Of a DNA stretch of 41,140 nt, positions 32,860 to 41,085 are shown in pieces. The notes under the pieces were generated by a model, which searched no databases, had not been told where the DNA came from, and saw nothing but the letters and a program-made list of their open reading frames with translations. Position 1 is the first letter of the stretch. Each line of letters begins with the position of its first letter. Location of the stretch: contig JAJRWT010000101.1 of assembly GCA_024276675.1 (NCBI GenBank), positions 1 to 41,140 on the forward strand. The letters are read 5' to 3'. The DNA is from Myxococcota bacterium. GTDB lineage: Bacteria; Myxococcota_A; UBA796; JAFGLY01. A program made the position numbers and the translations under genes.

Positions 32860-34263
32860 GTGCTTTTCAACTCCTTCGCCTTTCCGGTATTCCTGGTGGT
32901 GGCCTTCCTTGTCTATCGCCTGATCCACAGGTGGCGCTGGCCCTGGCTGGCCTGGATGCTGCTGGTGAGTGCCTTCTTCTATGGCTGCTGGAAGCCCTGG
33001 TACCTGGTCCTCATCGCCATCTCCACGCTCAACTCGTACTTCTTCGGCATTGCCATCGACAAGGGGCGCTCCCCTCGCCGGCGAAGACTCCTGCTGGTGG
33101 CTACGGTTTCCATCGACCTGGCCCTGCTGGGAGTATTCAAGTACGGCAACTTCTTCCTGGCATCGGCAGAGCTGGCCGCGGCGGCGGCGGGATGGACCTT
33201 GCAGCTACCCAGGCTCACCACCGAACTGCCCGTGGGTATCTCGTTCTACACCTTCCAGACCTTGAGCTACACCATCGACATCTACCGGCGGAAGATCCCG
33301 CGGGCCAGGAACCTCTTGGAGTTCTCGGTCTTCGTGGCGTTCTTTCCCCAGTTGGTGGCGGGACCCATCGTCAGGGCCTCCACCTTCCTGCCCCAGCTTC
33401 GGAACAGGCCCCGCATGGACAGGCGGGCACTGGGCGAGGGACTGTTCCTTGTCCTGGCGGGCCTTGCCAAGAAGATGATCCTGTCGGATACCCTCAAGGT
33501 GATGGTTACCTTTCCGCTGTTTTCACAGCCCCAGGAGCGCAGCGCCTGGGAGGTGGTGGTGGGGAGTTGGGCCACTGCTTTCCAGGTGTATTGCGACTTC
33601 TCCGGCTACACAGACGTGGCCATCGGTGCGGCCCTGCTCTTCGGCTTCCGCATTCCTCTCAATTTCAACCGTCCCTTCGTGGCCAGCTCACCCATGGAGT
33701 TGTGGAGGCGCTGGCACATCTCCTTCACCAGTTGGCTGCGAGACTACCTGTACATCCCCCTGGGGGGATCCCGGGGCGGCGCCTGGGTCACCAGCCGCAA
33801 CCTGTTGATCACCTTCCTGTTGGCGGGGCTCTGGCATGGGGCCGGTTGGCAGTTCCTTGTCTGGGGCATCTACAACGGCCTGGTGCTCGTGGCCTGGCGA
33901 GCACTGGCCCCCCGCCCTCCCGAGACTCGCCTGGGAAGGGCCATCTCCACCTTCGTCAACTTCAACCTGCTGGCCTTCGGGCTCATCTTCCTGCACTCCC
34001 CGACCTTCGGGCAGTCCTGGGCCTTGCTGGGCTCCCTGGCCCACTGGAGCACGCCTTCATCGGGGCTGTTGGGGCCCTTTTCCCTCACCATGTTCGCGCT
34101 GGCCATTTTTCTGCACCTTACGCCGCTGCGCTGGAAGCAGATCTTGCGGGAGGTCTTTGCCGGGGCCCCCGCCATCTCGCTGGCGGGAGTCACGCTGATA
34201 GCCTGCGCGGTGTTATCCCTGTTCTCTGGTTTCGTCAGGCCGTTCTTCTATTTCCAGTTCTAG
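32860..34263 (+). CDS. MBOAT-family O-acyltransferase (AlgI/PatA/DltB-like)
   Basis: A 467-residue polytopic membrane protein. MBOAT hallmarks include PVGISFYTFQTLSYTIDIYR, FPQLVAGPIVRA, ELWRRWHISFTSWLRDYLYI (H286) and LAGLWHGAGWQFLVWG with the catalytic histidine H326. These enzymes move acyl groups, usually acetyl, across the membrane for O-acylation of exopolysaccharide, peptidoglycan or other envelope polymers. The GTG start has AAGGAG 7 nt upstream. It forms an operon with the SGNH-like partner gene. No alginate or polysaccharide biosynthesis genes lie nearby, so the acceptor cannot be named. Confidence 0.93.
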   Translation: MLFNSFAFPVFLVVAFLVYRLIHRWRWPWLAWMLLVSAFFYGCWKPWYLVLIAISTLNSYFFGIAIDKGRSPRRRRLLLVATVSIDLALLGVFKYGNFFLASAELAAAAAGWTLQLPRLTTELPVGISFYTFQTLSYTIDIYRRKIPRARNLLEFSVFVAFFPQLVAGPIVRASTFLPQLRNRPRMDRRALGEGLFLVLAGLAKKMILSDTLKVMVTFPLFSQPQERSAWEVVVGSWATAFQVYCDFSGYTDVAIGAALLFGFRIPLNFNRPFVASSPMELWRRWHISFTSWLRDYLYIPLGGSRGGAWVTSRNLLITFLLAGLWHGAGWQFLVWGIYNGLVLVAWRALAPRPPETRLGRAISTFVNFNLLAFGLIFLHSPTFGQSWALLGSLAHWSTPSSGLLGPFSLTMFALAIFLHLTPLRWKQILREVFAGAPAISLAGVTLIACAVLSLFSGFVRPFFYFQF

Positions 34264-34278
34264 GAGCCGTCGGGAAAG
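34263..34278 (+). repeat. 16-bp dispersed motif overlapping a stop codon
   Basis: GGAGCCGTCGGGAAAG starts at the last base of the MBOAT stop codon. It is identical to 28848-28863. A weaker version (GGAGCCGTCTGGAGAG) lies 5 bp after the stop of the next gene, at 35411-35426. Confidence 0.7.
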
Positions 34279-34316
34279 CTCAAACTGAATCCCTTTGAAA
34301 TCCGGGAGTGCCCCAC

Positions 34317-35405
34317 ATGTCCAGGCAACGCTATGTCGGTTCTGATCGAATCCTTCTCCGAGCCCTGATGAGGGAGTGGCACCACCTGAACCAGCAACTG
34401 CTGTGGAATGCACTCCGTCCGCCCGTCCTGGGCATCTCCGACAGCCTTCGGCAACTGGGGGTCTGGGACCATCGTAGCCGCACCATCACCATGTCCAGGT
34501 ACCTGTTGCAGGACTGCCAGTGGGCCCGGGTTCGCGAGGTGTTGGCCCACGAGATGGCGCACCAGTACGCCCACGAGGTGCTGGGAGCGCTGGACGAGAC
34601 AGCCCACGGGCAGGCCTTTCGGTTTACCTGCAAGCGAATGGGTATCTCGGCGCATGCACGCGGCATCCCCCATGGCATGGAACAACAGGGACAGGAGCCG
34701 GGCGGCCAGGACGTGAATTCTCGCATCATGCGAAAGATCCAGAAACTGCTGGCCCTGGCCAGGAGCCCCAACGAGCATGAAGCCAGGCTGGCCGCCGCCA
34801 GGGCGCAGCGCCTGATGTTGGAGTACAACCTGGAACAGTGCGACATGGCCGATCCGCGCAGCTACCATGCTCGCCAACTGGGCCCCGTGAAAGGGCGTTT
34901 CCAGGCGCACGAGAAGATCCTCGCCGGGCTCTTGACGCGCTTTTTCTTCGTGGAAGGAATCTGGTTGCAGGGTTTCAACACGGAACGGGGTATCACGGGC
35001 CTCTATCTCGAGATTGTCGGGACCAGGGAAAACCTGGACATGGCTCAGTGGGTCTACGACTTTCTGTTGGAAACCGGCGAGCGCTTGTGGGGGGAGCACA
35101 AGCGCCGCAGGGGAATAAGGGGGAACGCCCATCGGCGTCGCTACCTGGCGGGTGTCATGCTGGGCTTTCAGGAACAACTCCAGGACCAGTCAGGTAAAAA
35201 CCGGGAAGAAGGGCTGATCTGGGTGGGGGATCCTGGCCTGCAGGACTTCTTCCAACAACGGCACCCCCGGACCCTGAGGCACCGGGGTCCGACGATCCGT
35301 GTCACCGAAGCGTGGCGGGACGGGATGGAGGCCGGCCGGAAAATCGTGCTCCACAGGCCCGTGGGTGCGAAGCCCACCAGCAACGGAAAGCTGCTGATGG
35401 ACTGA
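34317..35405 (+). CDS. SprT-like zinc-metalloprotease domain plus DUF2786 protein
   Basis: A 362-residue soluble protein. The N-terminal part (about 1-120) has a zincin motif HEMAHQYAHE (H78, E79, H82), preceded by a beta-hairpin typical of SprT-like domains. Residues about 134-175 match DUF2786 (RIMRKIQKLLALARSPNEHEA...AQRLMLEYNL). The C-terminal half is basic and helical. SprT-like proteins in eukaryotes (Spartan) cut DNA-protein crosslinks; in bacteria the role is mostly unknown. The combination is known in bacteria and phages. It follows the MBOAT gene by 53 bp with GGGAG before the ATG. Functional linkage to the acyltransferase is doubtful. Confidence 0.85.
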   Translation: MSRQRYVGSDRILLRALMREWHHLNQQLLWNALRPPVLGISDSLRQLGVWDHRSRTITMSRYLLQDCQWARVREVLAHEMAHQYAHEVLGALDETAHGQAFRFTCKRMGISAHARGIPHGMEQQGQEPGGQDVNSRIMRKIQKLLALARSPNEHEARLAAARAQRLMLEYNLEQCDMADPRSYHARQLGPVKGRFQAHEKILAGLLTRFFFVEGIWLQGFNTERGITGLYLEIVGTRENLDMAQWVYDFLLETGERLWGEHKRRRGIRGNAHRRRYLAGVMLGFQEQLQDQSGKNREEGLIWVGDPGLQDFFQQRHPRTLRHRGPTIRVTEAWRDGMEAGRKIVLHRPVGAKPTSNGKLLMD

Positions 35406-35491
35406 ACCTTGGAGCCGTCTGGAGAGATGGTTCCTTCCGCGGGAGGTCCGGCGCTGCTGCGCCCAGCCCTGGCCGACGTGGCGCGTTGTGT

Positions 35492-35527
35492 CCCCCCCCA
35501 GCCTCCCCCCCCTGCCCTGGGGGGGGG
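35492..35527. terminator. C-run/G-run hairpin between convergent genes
   Basis: Eight C plus AG (35492-35501) can pair with CT plus eight G (35517-35526) in a perfect 10-bp stem. The position between two convergent genes suggests a bidirectional terminator, but there is no U-tract. The runs could also form a G-quadruplex on the plus strand and are prone to sequencing error or slippage. Confidence 0.5.
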
Positions 35528-35580
35528 TGTGAGGGTGTTTCGACACGCTGCGCCAGGCGAAGAATCATCCTCGCCGCTGC

Positions 35581-36651
35581 TCAGTCGGCTCCATGGGGGA
35601 AGCGACCTGCCGCCAGGGACGATCCGGCGAAGCGGGTGTCGGTGGAGGCGTCATCAGCGGTCTCGGCGTCTTCTGCGTAGAGGGTCAGGCTCGGGTTCAA
35701 CCAGGAGGAGTCCACCACCTGGCAGCCGTCGCAGTCGTCTTCGCCACCAGGCAGTTGGGCTCCGTCCTGGTACTGGTTGGTGATAAGCGAGCTGTCGCAC
35801 AGGGCAGAGTCGGCGGAGTCGCCTTTGCCGCCCGCCAAATCGGCTGCCTCCGGGTACTGCTCGGCGGAGGATGCGGCGCCGTAAAGGATGGAGTCGGCGG
35901 AGTCGTCCTGTATCCCGCTCAATAGCAGGTCCTGGTCGAACTTCATTTCGATGGGATCAGTCAGGGCCTGGCAGAGCTGGCGATAGAACTGGGAGCCCAC
36001 GTTGTCCAGGTTGGAGGTATCCGAGGCCAGGAGAGCCCCGCCCGACGGGCTGCATGCGTCGGTTCCGGCCGCCACCTGCATGGATGAGATGGCGTCATCG
36101 ATGATTCCAGCTTCCCGGAGATCTGCGAGAGGGAGGGTGATGTCCAGGTAGTAGTCCTGGTAGTCGCCAAACGAGCGCCCCTGGGCTACCGTCACGGTGA
36201 CGGCGTCGGAACCCAGGCAGAAGAGGACCTGGTCGGCCTGGGCGTACCATTCGGGCTCGGCGCTGGTGTTTTCGTAGACACACACTTCTTCTCCCGCATC
36301 CTCGGTGGCCACCATGTACTCGAAGGAATCGCCCCACAGGTCCGTGTCCAGCAGGAAGCCGTAGGCCCCCCCGCTGAAGGTTCCGCTGGGGTCGTCGTCG
36401 AGGCGCATTCGGAGATGGAGCGACTCCAGGTCCACGGCCCAGTAGGCGGCAGGTCTGTTGTCGTCTCCCACGATATCCCAGGGGAGTTCGGTTTCCCGGG
36501 TGTCGGGGACGCAGTGCAGATCCCCCTCCGGGTCCACGACTGTCTGCCCATCGCTTTGCAGTGGCTGCCATCGAGCAGCCAGGGCCTGGCCGGAGAAGAG
36601 AACGGAGATGGCGGTTGAGCAGGAAACAACAAACATGATTGACGAGCGCAT
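35581..36651 (-). CDS. Exported acidic protein, function unknown
   Basis: A 356-residue protein with a signal peptide (1-25, GQALA). The mature part is strongly acidic. Residues about 65-200 look like a beta-sandwich (YWAVDLESLHLRMRLDD, GAYGFLLDTDLWGD, FEYMVATEDAG), similar to domains that bind carbohydrate or metal. The C-terminal 100 residues are low-complexity with repeated DSADS units and three cysteines (LCDSS, DDCDGC). I recognise no family. It is divergent from nothing and faces the SprT-like gene convergently. Confidence 0.65.
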   Translation of the reverse strand: MRSSIMFVVSCSTAISVLFSGQALAARWQPLQSDGQTVVDPEGDLHCVPDTRETELPWDIVGDDNRPAAYWAVDLESLHLRMRLDDDPSGTFSGGAYGFLLDTDLWGDSFEYMVATEDAGEEVCVYENTSAEPEWYAQADQVLFCLGSDAVTVTVAQGRSFGDYQDYYLDITLPLADLREAGIIDDAISSMQVAAGTDACSPSGGALLASDTSNLDNVGSQFYRQLCQALTDPIEMKFDQDLLLSGIQDDSADSILYGAASSAEQYPEAADLAGGKGDSADSALCDSSLITNQYQDGAQLPGGEDDCDGCQVVDSSWLNPSLTLYAEDAETADDASTDTRFAGSSLAAGRFPHGAD

Positions 36652-36920
36652 GATGACTCTCCTTGCATGTGGAGTTGGTTGTCAAGCGGCTCTCCGACAT
36701 TGAAGAGTGCTTGTGTCACCATGCCTCAATCAAGACACGTGCCAATGCATATTGGGCTTATCAACTGGATACCCAGCGGCAGTATCCACTACTGTTCGAC
36801 GATCTCGACGTTTTTTCGACACATTTCGACGCTGCCGACGTTTACTGACGCTCACGTTGCGCCTGGGCCCAGCAGCTTTCCGGCGGCCGGCAGGGCGGAA
36901 GAGAGGATTGCAGGGGGACA
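36652..36920. other. Non-coding stretch upstream of the exported-protein gene
   Basis: Together with the repeat element that follows, this makes a 365-bp gap. It must hold the promoter for the minus-strand gene ending at 36651. I see no convincing promoter, RNA or reading frame. Confidence 0.5.
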
Positions 36921-37019
36921 TGGTTCCCGTCTGGAAAGGCGGAGCCAGCGGGCGCGCTGGCCTGCCAGGCGAAGGAATGGAGCGCTCCGGCGAAGGGAGC
37001 CTTTCCAGTATGTGAACTA
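36921..37019 (-). repeat. Structured dispersed element, shortened copy (C)
   Basis: Read on the minus strand, this about 99-bp copy starts TAGTTCACATACTGGAAA and ends CTTTCCAGACGGGAAC, matching the terminal inverted repeats of copy A. It keeps the GCTCC-N7-GGAGC hairpin (36984-37000) and the following CATTCCTTCGCC, but the central 10-bp stem and its loop are missing. A different short palindrome (CCAGCG-GGCG-CGCTGG) takes their place. Its first codon, TAG, is the stop codon of the adenosine deaminase gene. Confidence 0.85.
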
Positions 37020-37967
37020 TCTGTTGAAAGCTGCCGCGTGGCCGTTGGTAACTGCAAGGAGCAGCAGGTCGGGGGTCATGCCGGGGATGCCAGCCACCCG
37101 ACGGTGCTCCTCTGGGGCGTCCACGCCGGAGAGGAGGGTGTTGTCGGTACAGATGCAGGCCTTGACACCCATGCGAAGCCACTGGGGCAGTGGATGCTCG
37201 TCGATGCGGGCGATGGCTCCAACGTGCCAGTTGGAGGTCACGCAGGCTTCAACCGTGACTCCCCGCTCCATGAGCAACGAGGGAAGGTCCGGGTCTTCCA
37301 GCAGGGTCGTGCCGTGGCCGATGCGCTGAGCCAAAAGCTCCACCACGGCGACCCGGATCTCGGCGGGAGGCCTGCCCTCACCCGCATGGACCGTTCGGCC
37401 GAGTCCCAGTTCGGCTGCTCGCCTGAAGGCTGGCGCATAGTCCAACATTTTCCAGCGGTGCTCGGGTGCCGGCCCTCCCGCCAGGTCGATGCCCACCACT
37501 CCGGTTCGCCGGGATGCCAGGTCCACCAGGGTCTCCAGGACCGCAGGCGGCTCGCCGTAGAGCCCGCACAATAACAATCCCGCCCGCCCAGCGATCCCAT
37601 CCAGGGCGGCATCCAGCACGGAGGCAACTGCGCCCCGAGAGGGAGCGGTGGAAGGGTTGGATGCCCTTGCGTGGAGCTGCGGTGCAAAACGGATTTCCAG
37701 GCAGGTCACTCCTTCGGATGCGGCGTCCTGGCAGATCTCGGAAGCCACGCGGCGCACGGCTCCTGGGGAGTCCAGGAGGGACAGGGTAAAGGCAAAGCGA
37801 GCCAGGGCCTCGTCAAGCCCCATGCCGGGGCTGAACGCGAGGTCCGAGGGTAGGGACAGGGATTTTTCTTGCGCCAGCTCCCGCACGGTGGAACGGCGCA
37901 GGGAACCGTCCAGGTGCCTGTGCAGATCGGCGTATTCCATTCCGGCCTGTTTCTTGGAGTCGTTCAT
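37017..37967 (-). CDS. add: Adenosine deaminase-family protein, 3' end formed by a repeat element
   Basis: A 316-residue amidohydrolase that should convert adenosine (or a related purine nucleoside) to inosine in the cytoplasm. Zinc and catalytic residues: H16 and H18 (DLHRHLDGSL), H194 and E197 (TVHAGEGRP), H218 (RIGHGT), D275 (CTDNTLLSG). Asn276 replaces the second aspartate of TDDP, as in a known bacterial subgroup. The protein ends at NGHAAAFNR, where relatives usually continue for about 20 residues; the TAG is the first codon of a repeat element, so the gene appears trimmed by it. The trimmed part is a C-terminal helix outside the active site, so activity may survive. The start is ATG at 37967 with a weak ribosome site; M10 is an alternative. 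Confidence 0.88.
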   Translation of the reverse strand: MNDSKKQAGMEYADLHRHLDGSLRRSTVRELAQEKSLSLPSDLAFSPGMGLDEALARFAFTLSLLDSPGAVRRVASEICQDAASEGVTCLEIRFAPQLHARASNPSTAPSRGAVASVLDAALDGIAGRAGLLLCGLYGEPPAVLETLVDLASRRTGVVGIDLAGGPAPEHRWKMLDYAPAFRRAAELGLGRTVHAGEGRPPAEIRVAVVELLAQRIGHGTTLLEDPDLPSLLMERGVTVEACVTSNWHVGAIARIDEHPLPQWLRMGVKACICTDNTLLSGVDAPEEHRRVAGIPGMTPDLLLLAVTNGHAAAFNR

Positions 37968-38121
37968 CCCAGGAAGATGCTACGTCAAGCCCCAGCTTGC
38001 AAGTGGCGTCCTGAAAAAGCGGACCGGCCAGGAACTTACGAGCCCGCCGGAGCCATCACAGGAAGAAGGCACCCGTGGACAGCGGGAACAGTGCAGAATA
38101 TCAGCTCTTCATGGGGATCAT

Positions 38122-39423
38122 ATGCCCGGATCTTCTCCTCCTGTCACCATCGACCCACCCGGCTCCAAGAGCCACACCCAGCGGGCCCTCCTGTTGGCGG
38201 CCCTGGCGCATGGCCGCAGCGAAATCCTGGCCCCGTTGGACTGTGACGACACGGCACACCTGCGGCGAGCCCTGGAAGCTCTTGGAGCGAGCATCCAAGA
38301 TGGCCCGGATGGATGGATCATCCAGGGAGGGCGGCTTCGGGCCCCCGGGGAGCACATCCACTGTGGCGAAGGCGGAACCACCCTGCGCTTCCTGGCGGCG
38401 CTGGCCCTGCTCACCCCCGGATGCCTGGTCCTGGATGGAAGCGAGGGCCTGTCCCGCCGCTCCCTGCTTCCGCTGCTCCAGGCGGCAGAGGCTCTGGGAC
38501 TCCGCTGGGACTCTCTACGCCCATCCCGCGTAGCGCGCCCCGGTGCCGGGCGGGGCCAACCTACGAGAGGCGCATCCACGAGCTGTTTGCTGCCCATCCG
38601 ACTCTGTGGACCGCGACGGGGCGGGTCCCCGGGGGAACGACCGGCCAGCATCTCGGTGGATGCCAGCCACAGCAGCCAGTTCGCCAGTGCCCTGCTCATG
38701 GTGGGTCCATTGCTGCCGGGCGGCCTCTCGCTACGCCTGGCTTCCGTCAGGGATCCAGGCCGTGGAGGTACGGAAGCCCCAAGGGTCGTATCCCGTCCCT
38801 ACCTGGACATGACCATCTCCGTGATGGGCAGCTTCGGAGTGTATGCGCGATCCCGGGGCCGACGATACCTGGTTCCCGCCGCTTCCTACCGCCCCGCCCG
38901 CATCCATATCGAGCGTGACTGGTCCGCCGCGGCCTTCCTGTTGACCGCGGCGTGGCTGGTGGGTCGGAAGATCGTCTTGCCCGGCCTTTCAGAACAATCG
39001 CCGCAAGGTGACAAGGCCGTGGTTTCGTTCCTGGAACAGCTCGACACGCCGGGCCCCAGGGTTTTCCAGCTCGGCGACTGCCCCGATTTGCTGCCTCCCC
39101 TGGCCGTTGCCTGCCTCTTCGCACGGGGCCCCACCCGCATTCGTGGCGTGGCCCACGCCCGGGGCAAGGAATCAGACCGCGTGGCGGTGTTGGCAAGCGA
39201 GCTTTCCAGGGCTGGTCACCATGTGGAACAACGCGGCGACGGCCTGCTGATCCGGCCCGGCGGGTCCATGCCTGCCGTTGCCCTGGATCCCCATGGGGAT
39301 CACCGGATGGCCATGGCCTTTGGCTTGCTCTCCCTTCGCAATCCCCGTGTGGCGGTCATGGACCGTCAATGCGTTGCCAAGTCCTACCCGGCTTTCTGGG
39401 AAGATCTACGAGCCATCCAATGA
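38122..39423 (+). CDS. aroA: 5-enolpyruvylshikimate-3-phosphate synthase
   Basis: A 433-residue EPSP synthase, joining shikimate-3-phosphate and PEP in aromatic amino acid synthesis. Landmarks: PPGSKSHTQRALLLAALA (K16, R21), GEGGTTLRFLAAL, HSSQFASALLMVGPLL, SRPYLDMTISVMGSFG, ARGKESDRVAVLASELSRAG, DPHGDHRMAMAFGLLSL and CVAKSYPAFWEDL. Residues about 140-165 are arginine/glycine-rich and poorly conserved, but the frame returns to family sequence without a frameshift. The start is ATG at 38122, with a G-rich GGGGA upstream; the open frame further upstream is antisense to add. The stop overlaps aroK (ATGA). It is divergent from add, with a 154-bp gap. Confidence 0.95.
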   Translation: MPGSSPPVTIDPPGSKSHTQRALLLAALAHGRSEILAPLDCDDTAHLRRALEALGASIQDGPDGWIIQGGRLRAPGEHIHCGEGGTTLRFLAALALLTPGCLVLDGSEGLSRRSLLPLLQAAEALGLRWDSLRPSRVARPGAGRGQPTRGASTSCLLPIRLCGPRRGGSPGERPASISVDASHSSQFASALLMVGPLLPGGLSLRLASVRDPGRGGTEAPRVVSRPYLDMTISVMGSFGVYARSRGRRYLVPAASYRPARIHIERDWSAAAFLLTAAWLVGRKIVLPGLSEQSPQGDKAVVSFLEQLDTPGPRVFQLGDCPDLLPPLAVACLFARGPTRIRGVAHARGKESDRVAVLASELSRAGHHVEQRGDGLLIRPGGSMPAVALDPHGDHRMAMAFGLLSLRNPRVAVMDRQCVAKSYPAFWEDLRAIQ

Positions 39424-39953
39424 GCGAGCGACACAGCCTTTTCCTGGTGGGCCCACGAGGGGCGGGCAAGAGCAGCGTCGGGGCACTGGCGGCGAAGGCG
39501 CTGGGGCTTTCGTTCCAGGACAGCGATGTCCTGGTGGAGCGACAGGCGGGCATTGCCGTTGCCGAGATCTTCGACAAGCACGGAGCAGCCGCTTTTCGGG
39601 CCACGGAAAGGCGCATACTGCTGCGTCTTTGCCAGGAGCCTGGCCTGCTGGTGGCATCGGGTGGCGGGTCGCTGGAGGATCCGCGGGTGAGATCTGCCCT
39701 GGCATCGCTCCCGGGAGTCGTCTGGCTGGACGCCCCCCCCGGGATCCTGCTGGATAGAACCCGGGACAGCGCTCGCCCGCCCTTGACCCACATGCCTCCC
39801 CGCCAGGAGCTGGAGTGGCTCGTGGCAACCCGAGAGGCCCAGTACAGGCAGGTGGCTGATCTGCGTATCGACACCGGTTCCATGAACCCCGACGAGGTGG
39901 TGGATGTCATACAACACTTTTGGTCGTCACTTTCGGATCACCACCTTCGGTGA
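39420..39953 (+). CDS. aroK: Shikimate kinase
   Basis: A 177-residue P-loop kinase that phosphorylates shikimate. The P-loop is GPRGAGKSS (11-19), shikimate contacts are D36 (QDSDVLVE) and R60 (AAFRATE), GGG 81-83 closes the substrate site, and the LID arginines are in RTRDSARPPL. The ATG overlaps the aroA stop by four bases, and the last 50 bp overlap aroC in another frame, so the three genes are tightly coupled. The length is normal for the family. Confidence 0.94.
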   Translation: MSERHSLFLVGPRGAGKSSVGALAAKALGLSFQDSDVLVERQAGIAVAEIFDKHGAAAFRATERRILLRLCQEPGLLVASGGGSLEDPRVRSALASLPGVVWLDAPPGILLDRTRDSARPPLTHMPPRQELEWLVATREAQYRQVADLRIDTGSMNPDEVVDVIQHFWSSLSDHHLR

Positions 39954-41085
39954 GTCCCACGGCCCCGCCCTGGGGGTGGTGATAGACGGTATTCCTCCCA
40001 ACCTGGCCGTTGATCCCGGAAATATCCGCAAATGGATGGACAGGCGGCGGCCCGGCGGGAGCACCGTGAGTTCTTCGCGCCGCGAACGGGATGGGATCCA
40101 GGTGCTGTCGGGGATGCTGGACGGTCGCACCACGGGGGCGCCCATCTGCCTGCTGCTGTTCAACGAAGACGCCCGCCCGCAGGACTACGACCACCTGAAA
40201 AGAGTTTTTCGGCCGGGACACGCCGACTTCACCTGGCAGGGCAAGTACGGCCTGCGCGACTGGCGCGGCGGCGGGCGCTCCTCGGGTCGCGAGACCGCTG
40301 CACGGGTGGCGGCGGGCGCCGTGGCCGGCCAGTTGCTGGCGGGGCAGGGGGTCGGCATCCTGGGGCACGTGGTGGAAATAGCTGGAATACGCGCCAGGAA
40401 CTTCGATCCGCGTGTCATCGGGACCAACCCGCTGTGCTGTGCCGATGCCTCCGCCGTGGGCAGGATGGAAGAAGCCATCGAGACGGCTCGGGCCGCCGGG
40501 GACTCGGTGGGCGGCGTAGTGGAGCTGCGGGCCAGCGGTGTTCCGCTGGGCTGGGGGGATCCGGTCTTCGGCAAGCTGGACGCGATGTTGGCGGGGGCCT
40601 TGATGGGAATAGGTGCCGTGAAGGCGGTGGAGATCGGCGATGGTTTCCGGGCGGCTCGCGCCCGAGGCAGCCAGAACAACGATGCAATTCTTCCCGGGGG
40701 CTTCGCTTCCAACCATTGCGGGGGAATCCTGGGAGGCATTTCCAACGGGGAGACCATCGTGGTCCGACTGGCCGTAAAGCCCACCCCCAGCATTGCCAGG
40801 GAACAGCAGACCGTGGACCTGGCCGGCCTGCCCGTCACCGTCTCGGTGCGGGGTCGCCACGACCCCTGCATCGCCCCCAGGCTGGTGCCGGTGGCCGAGG
40901 CCATGTGCGCCCTGGTGCTCGCGGACGCCTGGTTGGGCCAGCTCATGGTAGCAGTACCCTCGGAGGGCTTCTCCACGGGGGGCATGTCGCGAGTGGACCC
41001 TTGTGAGTTCCCATCCGGAAATGGCTCCCATCGCCGGAGCGGCCCATTCCTTCGCCAGGCACATCCGCGCAACCACTTGAAATAG
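39904..41085 (+). CDS. aroC: Chorismate synthase with repeat-derived C-terminal tail
   Basis: A 393-residue FMN-dependent enzyme that makes chorismate from EPSP. Family signatures: TFGESHGPALGVVIDG near the start, RRRPGG, KYGLRDWRGGGRSSGRETAARV, KPTPSIAREQQTVDL and GRHDPCIAPRLVPVAEAM. The core resembles the 361-residue E. coli enzyme and ends near residue 366. From E368 to the stop, the protein is translated from a dispersed repeat element (41005 onward); where the element normally has TAG, this copy has GAG, so translation runs 26 residues into it. The tail (EFPSGNGSHRRSG...) has no family counterpart. The start overlaps aroK by 50 bp. Confidence 0.94.
   Translation: MSYNTFGRHFRITTFGESHGPALGVVIDGIPPNLAVDPGNIRKWMDRRRPGGSTVSSSRRERDGIQVLSGMLDGRTTGAPICLLLFNEDARPQDYDHLKRVFRPGHADFTWQGKYGLRDWRGGGRSSGRETAARVAAGAVAGQLLAGQGVGILGHVVEIAGIRARNFDPRVIGTNPLCCADASAVGRMEEAIETARAAGDSVGGVVELRASGVPLGWGDPVFGKLDAMLAGALMGIGAVKAVEIGDGFRAARARGSQNNDAILPGGFASNHCGGILGGISNGETIVVRLAVKPTPSIAREQQTVDLAGLPVTVSVRGRHDPCIAPRLVPVAEAMCALVLADAWLGQLMVAVPSEGFSTGGMSRVDPCEFPSGNGSHRRSGPFLRQAHPRNHLK

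Noticed and set aside
38490..38640. Frameshift in aroA
   Set aside because: The Arg/Gly-rich segment looked odd, but the same frame resumes with LPIRLCGPRRGG and SISVDASHSSQFASAL, which fit EPSP synthase.
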